Shown here: positions 1-5,212 of the stretch, in pieces
How the letters are laid out: every line of letters starts with the position of its first letter
Position numbering within the stretch: position 1 is the stretch's first letter
From: an uncultured Georgenia sp.
GTDB taxonomy: Bacteria > Actinomycetota > Actinomycetes > Actinomycetales > Actinomycetaceae
Length of the DNA: 12,195 nucleotides
Direction of reading: 5' to 3'
NCBI RefSeq assembly: GCF_937958535.1
Contig: NZ_CALGNQ010000143.1
Span: 1-12,195 of the forward strand
The notes under the pieces: model-generated
The model's input: only the letters and a program-made list of their open reading frames with translations
Database searches by the model: none
What the model was told of the DNA's origin: nothing
Position numbers and translations under genes: made by a program

Positions 1-717
1 CCGCTGTCGTTCTGGAACGACGCGATGGCGCCCTACACCGACGACGAGGGCTGGGGCTGGCAGGGCGGGTGGACCGTGTTCTACTGGGCCTGGACGGTGA
101 CCTGGTCCCCGTTCATGGGAATCTTCGTCGCGCGCATCTCCAAGGGACGCACAATCCGGGAGTTCATTCTCGCCGTCCTCTTCGCCCCGTCGGCGTTCAC
201 GCTCATCTGGTTCTCCGTCTTCGGCTGGTCGGCGCTGGAGATCGACGGGATCGGCGGCGACGGAGGGGCCATCTCCGCCGCTGTCGCGGAAAGCATCCCC
301 CTCGCGATGTTCGAGTTCTTCGAGAACTTCCCGGCCACCACACTCGTCCAGGGATTCGCGATCGTCATCGTGGCCATCTTCTTCGCCACGTCCTCCGACT
401 CGGCCTCCCTGGTCGTGGACATGCTGTGCACCGGTGACGGGGACGCCGGCCCCGTCCGGCAGCGCGTGTTCTGGGGCGTGTCGGAGGGTGTGCTCGCGGC
501 ACTCCTCATCGTGCTCGCCGGGGAGACCGGACTCGAGGCACTCCAACAGGTCATCACCGTGGTCGGGTTGCCCATCTTCATCCTCGTCTTCGCCATGGCC
601 TTCGCCCTGGCGCGCGGGCTGCAGCAGGAACGGATCCAGCGGCTGCGCATCGTCGCGCCCCCGCCGGCGCCGTCGGAGGAGGAGGTCACCCGCTCCCGCG
701 ACCAGGGCGACGACTGA
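1..717 (+). CDS. BCCT family transporter, C-terminal part (5' end outside window)
   Basis: The reading frame is open from base 1, so the gene starts upstream; 238 codons are present. It belongs to the betaine/carnitine/choline transporter family, inner-membrane carriers of quaternary ammonium solutes that are usually sodium-coupled. The family signature of membrane helix 8 is visible (WTVFYWAWTVTWSPF, about codons 24-38), followed by the conserved ARISKGRTIREF loop, the helix-10 segment TSSDSASLVVD, and two more hydrophobic helices. The fragment therefore covers roughly helices 8-12 plus a short charged cytoplasmic tail (EEEVTRSRDQGDD). One oddity: the Trp-Trp pair of the signature (WAWW in BetP-like proteins) reads WAWT here, at codon 32 (bases 94-96). 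Family membership is secure; the substrate (betaine, choline or other) is not determined by this fragment. Confidence 0.93.
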   Translation, partial: PLSFWNDAMAPYTDDEGWGWQGGWTVFYWAWTVTWSPFMGIFVARISKGRTIREFILAVLFAPSAFTLIWFSVFGWSALEIDGIGGDGGAISAAVAESIPLAMFEFFENFPATTLVQGFAIVIVAIFFATSSDSASLVVDMLCTGDGDAGPVRQRVFWGVSEGVLAALLIVLAGETGLEALQQVITVVGLPIFILVFAMAFALARGLQQERIQRLRIVAPPPAPSEEEVTRSRDQGDD

Positions 718-943
718 CCGAGCGCGTCGATCGCGCGGGCGTGCGACGCCTGACCCTCCGCGGCGTGGTTCGGCGAGCACAGGCCAGGGCCGCACGCGAT
801 GTGACGGGAAGCGTCCGAGGTCTCGAGTGGGCCCGTGGCGCCTGAGACCGCGCACGGGTGTGGCTCGGCCGCACGCCCGCCGGGTCGTGGAGGTTCGGCA
901 CGGCCCCTTGTGGCCCGCCCACCGGCAGGACGACCCTTGAGCC

Positions 944-2002
944 ATGGCACTCCCCCTCGCCCGGGCACGCGCCGAGTTCGCAGGCACGGCCGGCTACCTT
1001 GCCGCCGCCTCGATGGGGCTGCCCTGCCGCGGCACTGTCGCCGCGCTCCAGGAGGACCTGGCGGCCTGCTTCGCCGGTGAGCGCACCCCGGCCGACTACG
1101 ACGCCGCCGTGGCCGCCGGCCGTGCGCTGTACGCCCGGCTGGTCGGCGTCGACGTCGAGGACGTGGCGGTCGGCTCCCAGACCTCGGTACTCGCCTCGGT
1201 CGTGGCCGGCTGGCTACCCACAGGGTCGCAGGTGCTCACGGTCGAGGGTGAGTTCACCTCGATGACCTACCCGTTCCTCGTCCGCCCGGACCTCAGGGTG
1301 CGGGCGGTGCCGATGGTGGACCTGCCGAACGCGATCCGCGACGGGACGACGCTCGTGGCCTTCAGCTACGTCCAGTCCGCCACCGGGGACGTGGCCGACA
1401 TCGAGGCCGTCGTGGACCAGGCCCGGCGACACGGCGCGCGCACCTTCTGCGACGTCACGCAGGCGGCGGGGGTGCACCCGGTGGACGCCGGGCAGCTCGA
1501 CATCACCGTCTGCCACGCCTACAAGTGGCTCTGCGCCCCGCGCGGCGCGGCGTTCCTCACCGTGTGCGAGGACCTGCACGAGGAGATCCGGCCGGTCCAG
1601 GCGGGGTGGTACGCCGGGCGGGACGTCTGGACCTCGATCTACGGGCTCACGCCGGACCTGGCGCCCGGGGCGCGCCGTTTCGACGTGTCCCCGGTCTGGT
1701 CGGCCTGGGTGGGCGCCGTGCCCGCCCTGGAGCTGTTCACTGCAGTGGACGTCGCCGAGGTGTGGCGGCACAGCGCCGACCTCGGGGCCGCCACGCTCGA
1801 GGCGCTCGGGGAGCCCGTGCGCCGCCAGGCGATCGTCACGCTCGCCGACCCCGACGGCGCACGGCTGCGGACCCTCGCCGCAGCGGGCGTGCGCGCGAGC
1901 GGTCGCGACGGGCGGCTGCGGCTCGCCTTCCACCTGTGGAACGACGAGGACGACGTCGAGCGGGTCGTCCGCGCCCTCCACCCGACGGGGTCGACCACCT
2001 GA
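944..2002 (+). CDS. PLP-dependent class V aminotransferase / cysteine-desulfurase-fold protein
   Basis: The gene encodes a 352-residue cytosolic enzyme of the fold-type I, class V aminotransferase group. The PLP-anchoring lysine is K194 in the motif HAYKWLCAPRG, and the cofactor-ring aspartate is D170 in CDVTQAAG, with Q173 in the usual place next to it. The N-terminus (GYLAAASMGLP) matches the substrate-loop start of this group. Length is slightly short of NifS/IscS-type desulfurases (about 380-400). No conserved cysteine loop typical of sulfur transfer is evident, so it may be an aminotransferase, a lyase or a kynureninase-like enzyme; substrate unknown. The ATG at 944 has AGGA at 927-930, a rather long 13-base spacing. 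It stands alone between the BCCT gene (226-base gap) and the repeat region, so context does not narrow the role. Confidence 0.85.
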   Translation: MALPLARARAEFAGTAGYLAAASMGLPCRGTVAALQEDLAACFAGERTPADYDAAVAAGRALYARLVGVDVEDVAVGSQTSVLASVVAGWLPTGSQVLTVEGEFTSMTYPFLVRPDLRVRAVPMVDLPNAIRDGTTLVAFSYVQSATGDVADIEAVVDQARRHGARTFCDVTQAAGVHPVDAGQLDITVCHAYKWLCAPRGAAFLTVCEDLHEEIRPVQAGWYAGRDVWTSIYGLTPDLAPGARRFDVSPVWSAWVGAVPALELFTAVDVAEVWRHSADLGAATLEALGEPVRRQAIVTLADPDGARLRTLAAAGVRASGRDGRLRLAFHLWNDEDDVERVVRALHPTGSTT

Positions 2003-2065
2003 GGCCGGCAGGGACGACCACCCCAGGACGGGCCCCGACCGCCGGGAGTCCCCGCGCGCTCCACA

Positions 2066-2153
2066 CCCACCCGCCCCGCCCCCCCCGCCCCCGCCCCCCG
2101 GCCCCCGGCCCCCCGGTCCCCCCACCCCCGGCCCCGGTCCCCCACCCCTCCCC
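2066..2153. repeat. C-rich low-complexity tract, G-quadruplex-prone on the reverse strand
   Basis: Almost uninterrupted runs of three to eight C occur here, broken by single G, T or A bases. The reverse strand thus carries many consecutive G-runs of at least three, more than the four needed for a G-quadruplex. The tract directly abuts palindrome A at 2154. No coding potential is visible apart from compositional read-through. Confidence 0.75.
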
Positions 2154-2214
2154 ATCGATCGGTCAAAGAACGTCCGTTCACGACCCGGGAAGGAACGTTC
2201 ACTGACCGATCGAT
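2154..2214. repeat. Imperfect 61-bp palindrome (copy A)
   Basis: The outer 12 bases of each side are perfect complements (ATCGATCGGTCA at 2154-2165 against TGACCGATCGAT at 2203-2214). Inside, GAACGT pairs with ACGTTC, with scattered mismatches towards the centre at about 2184. The left arm shares the core GGTCA-GAACGTCCGTTCACG, apart from one or two bases, with the perfect palindrome at 3413-3465. It lies between the 3' ends of the convergent aminotransferase and DUF559 genes. No T-run follows, so a classic terminator is not indicated. Confidence 0.85.
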
Positions 2215-2264
2215 TCGAGGTGACCCGGCAGGTGCGCCCACAGCCTGGCCGGCTACCGGTGCGT

Positions 2265-2337
2265 CGGGCGACGTGCCCCACCTCCACCGCAGCCGGGCGA
2301 CCTGTCCCCACCTCCACGCAGCCGGGCGACCTGTCCC
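2265..2337. repeat. 29-bp direct tandem repeat, about 2.5 copies
   Basis: Units begin at 2265, 2294 and 2323 with CGGGCGAC(G/C)TG. The first two continue through CCCCACCTCCAC and end in GCAGC; each is 29 bases, with compensating one-base indels. The third is cut after 15 bases. The array ends five bases before the stop codon of the reverse-strand DUF559 gene, so it forms the immediate 3' flank of that gene. Confidence 0.85.
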
Positions 2338-2342
2338 GTCCG

Positions 2343-3260
2343 TCACCCGCCCGGCGTCCAGCCGCGTTCGAGGAGCGCCTTCCTGATCTTGGTCAGGACG
2401 GCGCGTCTGCGTCCGCCCCGGTGGTGCTTGTTCACGCGGATCACGCGGTAGCCCTCCTGGGCGAGGTCGTCGAGACGCTCGACGTCGCGCGCATACTGTG
2501 CGTCGTCGGTGCGGTGCTGCTCGCCGTCGTACTCGACGACGACCTTGTACTCGACGAACACGAGGTCACCGATTGCGATGAGCCGCCCATGCACGTCGTG
2601 GATGGCGACGTTCACGCCGGGCTCGGGGAGCCCGGCCTCGAGGATGTCGAGCCGGAGCTCGGTCTCCGGCGGGGAGTCGGTGCGGGGCCGCACGAGCTCG
2701 AGCGCCGCCACGAGCCGGCGCTTCCCGCGCCCGCGGAACGCGACTACCGCAGCCTCGAGCTCCTCGCGGGTGGCCCACGGGTCATGACGCCGAACCAGAG
2801 CGTCACCGAGCACGACGAGCTCACGCACGGTCAGGTCCGTGGCAAGCTGGCACCAGGCGCCGACGGGGTGCACCACCCGCAGCTCCCCGTGGCGGACCAC
2901 CTCGACGAGCGTCGTGTCCACACTGTGCCCGAGCATCCCGGCTGCACGGGGCGCGCGTCCCGGTCGCGGTGAGGCGACGTGAACCGCTGCGGTTCGCAGC
3001 CGTGCCGGCAGCGGCAGACCGAGGAGATCGACGACCGTCGCATGGGAGAAGAACTGGTCGGGACGCATCCGGGCCGCGGCGGCGTGGCAGCGGTCGGCCA
3101 CCGTGTGCAGGGAGCCGGCCTGTGCCCGGACGGCGTGGAAGGGAGCGACGAGGTCACGGCCGCGGAGCCGCTCCGCACCGACACCGGCATCGCGGGCTGT
3201 CCTGACGTGAAAGGGAGCAGCAACGAGGCCCGGCGGGAGCGGACCGGGTGGTCTGGGCAT
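2343..3260 (-). CDS. DUF559 / Vsr-like endonuclease-fold protein with AbiEi-like N-terminus
   Basis: The 305-residue protein has two parts. The N-terminal region (about 10-60, GLVAAPFHVRTARDAGV and RDLVAPFHAVRA) resembles the short winged-helix N-terminus annotated as AbiEi-type antitoxin domain in many actinobacterial proteins. The C-terminal region (about 195-300) is DUF559, related to the very-short-patch-repair nuclease fold: E200/E202 in ETELRLDILEAGL, D232 in IGDLVF, then VEYDGEQH (E243, D245, E247, H249) and the closing YRVIRVNK strand. Such proteins are common in actinobacteria, but their activity is, as far as I know, not established. The ATG at 3260 has no clear Shine-Dalgarno sequence, so the start is uncertain. 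No partner toxin gene lies beside it. It is flanked by the two palindromes. Confidence 0.8.
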   Translation of the reverse strand: MPRPPGPLPPGLVAAPFHVRTARDAGVGAERLRGRDLVAPFHAVRAQAGSLHTVADRCHAAAARMRPDQFFSHATVVDLLGLPLPARLRTAAVHVASPRPGRAPRAAGMLGHSVDTTLVEVVRHGELRVVHPVGAWCQLATDLTVRELVVLGDALVRRHDPWATREELEAAVVAFRGRGKRRLVAALELVRPRTDSPPETELRLDILEAGLPEPGVNVAIHDVHGRLIAIGDLVFVEYKVVVEYDGEQHRTDDAQYARDVERLDDLAQEGYRVIRVNKHHRGGRRRAVLTKIRKALLERGWTPGG

Positions 3261-3412
3261 GCACCGAGGGTGAGCGAGATCGGCCGATGACCTGCGGTGG
3301 CCGGACGTGCACTGGGGACACCGGGCGACGACCGCCCTCCCGTGGAGCAGCGCAGCCCATCTGTCAGGAAGTGCCCTCGCCCTGCTCGGACTCCACAGGC
3401 GGGAGAGATTCC

Positions 3413-3465
3413 ATCGGTCAGAGAACGTCCGTTCACGGGTCGTGAACGGACGTTCTCTGACCGAT
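3413..3465. repeat. Perfect 53-bp palindrome (copy B), 25-bp arms, 3-base loop
   Basis: Bases 3413-3437 (starting ATCGGTCAGAGAACGTCC) are the exact reverse complement of 3441-3465; only GGT at 3438-3440 is unpaired. Each arm also contains a smaller dyad, GAACG-TC-CGTTC, that fits GAAC-N4-GTTC. It sits between the 3' end of the ECF42 sigma gene and the 5' end of the DUF559 gene, both on the reverse strand. It could form a long hairpin in RNA or a cruciform in DNA. There is no following T-run. Confidence 0.93.
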
Positions 3466-3477
3466 CAGCGGTCGGCC

Positions 3478-3536
3478 GGGGGCCGGCGGGGCAGGGCGGG
3501 GCGCCGGCGGGGCAGGGCCGGGCGCCGGCGGGGCGG
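3478..3536. repeat. G-rich 21-bp tandem repeat, about 2.6 copies
   Basis: Units start at 3482, 3503 and 3524 with GCCGGCGGGGC. The first two complete units (GCCGGCGGGGCAGGGC then GGGGC or CGGGC) differ at one base, and the third is partial. The forward strand has many G-runs of three to five and is G-quadruplex-prone. The tract begins 12 bases after palindrome B and ends 12 bases before the stop codon of the sigma-factor gene. Confidence 0.8.
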
Positions 3537-3548
3537 ATGAGGCGAGTG

Positions 3549-4760
3549 CTAGGGCAGCGGTGAGGCGAGGGTGGCCGCGCGGGCGAGGAGGAAGTCCTGC
3601 TCGGCGGTGTTGCTCGTGGCCCGCGCGGCGACGGTGTACTCGGCGGCGGCCTCCTGCGCCCGTCCCAGTCGGCGCAGGAGGTCGGCGCGCACGGTGTGGA
3701 AGGGGTGGTAGCCCGCGAGCGGCAGCGCGTCGACCGCCTCCAGGGCGGCGGCGGGACCGTGGACCTCGGCCAGCGCAACCGCCCGGTTCAGCGCCACCAC
3801 CGGCGTGGGTTGGAGGGCGAGGAGTGCGTCATAGGTCGCCAGGATGCTGCGCCAGTCGGTGTCCGCGGCGGTCGCAGCGGCGCCGTGGACCGCCGCGATC
3901 GCCGCCTGCAGCTGGTAGGGGCCGGGTCGCCCGCGGCGCAGGCACTGCCGGACGAGCTCCTGCCCCTCCGCGAGCAGCGACCTGTCCCACCGCGTGCGGT
4001 CCTGCTCGGGCAGCGGGACGAGGGCGCCGTCGGGGCCTGTGCGCGCTGGGCGCCGTGCCTCGGTGAGCAGGAGCAGCGCCAGCAGCCCGCGGACCTCCTG
4101 CTCGTCGGGCATGAGCGCGAGGAGGACGCGGGCGAGCCGGACGGCCTCGGCGCACAGCTCGACCCGGGCCAGGGCATCTCCCGAGCTCGCGGTGTAGCCC
4201 TCGTTGAAGACGAGGTAGACGACGGCGAGCACCGACCGCAGCCGGTCGGGCAGCTCGGCGTCGTCGGGGACGCGGTACGGGATCCGCGCGTCTCGGATCT
4301 TGCCTTTCGCCCGCACGAGTCGCTGCGCCATCGTCGCCTCCTTGACGAGGAATGCGCGGGCGATCTCCGCGGTGCTCAGGCCGCCGAGCAGCTTGAGGGT
4401 GAGCGCCACCTGGGCCTCGGTGGACAGCGCCGGGTGGCAGCAGGTGAAGATGAGGCGCAGCCGGTCGTCCGGCACGGGTCCCACCTCCTCGGCCTCGTCG
4501 CGGACGTGGAGCAGCGCGGCCTGGGCGTACCGGTCGTGGCGGGACGCCTCGCGTCGCAGCCGGTCGATCGCCTTGCGACGCGCGGTGGTCATGAGCCAGC
4601 CGGCCGGGCTCGGCGGGAACCCGGCGGCCGGCCACCGCTCGAGTGCGGCGACGAAGGCGTCCTGGGCCGCCTCCTCGGCGAGGGTGATGTCGCCGAACCA
4701 GCGGACGAGGACGGCCACGACCCGGCCGTACTCGGCGCGGTAGACCGCCTCGACGTCCAC
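3549..4760 (-). CDS. ECF42-type RNA polymerase sigma factor with C-terminal DUF6596/TPR-like extension
   Basis: The 403-residue protein starts with an ECF sigma core: region 2 at about 7-72 (DITLAEEAAQDAF and WLMTTARRKAIDRLRRE) and region 4 at about 103-156 (LTLKLLGGLSTAEIARAFLV, ATMAQRLVRAKGKI). A long helical extension follows (about 160-400) with the DUF6596 hallmarks VLAVVYLVFNEGY, PLPEQDRTRWDR, GPYQLQAAIAAVH and PVVALNRAVALAE. This layout and length match the ECF42 group, which normally lacks an anti-sigma factor and pairs with DGPF proteins; that partner is encoded just upstream. The start is GTG at 4758-4760, with AGGAGG at 4771-4776 inside the end of the DGPF gene. The gap between the genes is five bases, so translation is probably coupled. 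The signal it answers is unknown. Confidence 0.93.
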   Translation of the reverse strand: MDVEAVYRAEYGRVVAVLVRWFGDITLAEEAAQDAFVAALERWPAAGFPPSPAGWLMTTARRKAIDRLRREASRHDRYAQAALLHVRDEAEEVGPVPDDRLRLIFTCCHPALSTEAQVALTLKLLGGLSTAEIARAFLVKEATMAQRLVRAKGKIRDARIPYRVPDDAELPDRLRSVLAVVYLVFNEGYTASSGDALARVELCAEAVRLARVLLALMPDEQEVRGLLALLLLTEARRPARTGPDGALVPLPEQDRTRWDRSLLAEGQELVRQCLRRGRPGPYQLQAAIAAVHGAAATAADTDWRSILATYDALLALQPTPVVALNRAVALAEVHGPAAALEAVDALPLAGYHPFHTVRADLLRRLGRAQEAAAEYTVAARATSNTAEQDFLLARAATLASPLP

Positions 4761-4765
4761 CGCGG

Positions 4766-5125
4766 TCAGCCCTCCTGGAAGGGCCGCACCTCGATTGCCA
4801 GGGGCGCGACCGCCCGGGCGAGCCGTCCGCCCCAGTGGAGGGCGGCGTCGAGGTCGGGGACGTCGATGACGGTGATGCCGCCCAGGTGTTCCTTCGCCTC
4901 GGCGAAGGGCCCGTCGGTCGTGACGACGTCGTCGCCCTGCGCCCGCAGCACCGTGGCGGTCGTGGGGGCGTGCAGGCCACCCTCGTAGACCGAGACGCCC
5001 TGGCGGCGCATGTCCTCCTTCAGCGCGTCGACCTCCCGCATGATCGGCTCGAGGAACTCCGCGTCCGGGAACTGGTCCATGGTCTCGCCGTAGGGCTGGT
5101 AGATGCTCAGCAGGTAGTGGCTCAT
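4766..5125 (-). CDS. DGPF-domain (YCII-related) protein, ECF42 partner
   Basis: This is a 119-residue cytosolic protein of the YCII-related/DGPF family. The naming motif is present: D71-G72-P73-F74 in TTDGPFAEAKEHLGGITVIDV. The N-terminal strand is MSHYLLSIYQPYG. The frame is open further upstream to 5206, but the ATG at 5125 is preferred: it has GGAGG at 5131-5135 with five-base spacing, and family proteins begin with this strand at about this length. These proteins have a dimeric ferredoxin-like fold; their biochemical role is not settled, although genes of this kind are typical direct targets of ECF42 sigma factors. It is transcribed ahead of the sigma gene and lies 87 bases after sppA. 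Confidence 0.93.
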   Translation of the reverse strand: MSHYLLSIYQPYGETMDQFPDAEFLEPIMREVDALKEDMRRQGVSVYEGGLHAPTTATVLRAQGDDVVTTDGPFAEAKEHLGGITVIDVPDLDAALHWGGRLARAVAPLAIEVRPFQEG

Positions 5126-5177
5126 CGGGTCCTCCGTGATGCGTCGCACCGTCCGTGTCGCGGTGCTCTCACTCTCT

Positions 5178-5205
5178 GTACGAACGGGACCGGCCGGATT
5201 CGACA
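5178..5205 (-). promoter_or_regulatory. Possible ECF42-dependent promoter for the DGPF-sigma operon
   Basis: On the reverse strand, TGTCGA (5205-5200) is followed after 17 bases by CGTAC (5182-5178), about 50 bases before the DGPF start codon. As I recall, the published ECF42 promoter has TGTCGA in the -35 region and a CGA/CGT-type -10. The -35 match is exact, and the -10 match is weaker. If real, the sigma factor drives its own operon. Confidence 0.5.
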
Positions 5206-5212
5206 CCGCCCG

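Larger units (their letters stand above)
2154..3465. other. Candidate palindrome-bounded DUF559 unit
   Basis: Two related palindromes (2154-2214 and 3413-3465) bracket a single reverse-strand gene for an endonuclease-fold protein. Outside palindrome A lies a C-rich tract and outside palindrome B a G-rich tract, so the unit is roughly symmetric from 2066 to 3536. No target-site duplication was found by eye next to either palindrome, and no transposase is inside. It may be a non-autonomous or REP-like element with its own nuclease, or two independent intergenic palindromes that happen to flank this gene. Confidence 0.35.

Noticed and set aside
718..943. Gene or RNA in the gap between the BCCT and aminotransferase genes
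   Set aside because: Open frames here are antisense or low-complexity continuations. No tRNA-like fold, strong terminator or promoter was recognised.
2265..2337. Tandem repeat as a CRISPR array
   Set aside because: Units are directly adjacent with no unique spacers, and there is no cas gene.
2343..3260. Complete AbiE-type toxin-antitoxin system
   Set aside because: Only an AbiEi-like N-terminus is suggested; no AbiEii-type nucleotidyltransferase gene lies beside it, and the C-terminus is DUF559.
3313..3333. GGGGACACCGGGCGACGACC as a distant copy of the 29-bp tandem unit
   Set aside because: Only a short CCGGGCGAC core is shared, which is expected by chance in this base composition.
3413..3465. 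Palindrome B as an ordinary intrinsic terminator of the sigma gene
   Set aside because: No T-run follows on the relevant strand, the stem is far longer than needed, and a related copy lies elsewhere. A terminating effect is still possible.
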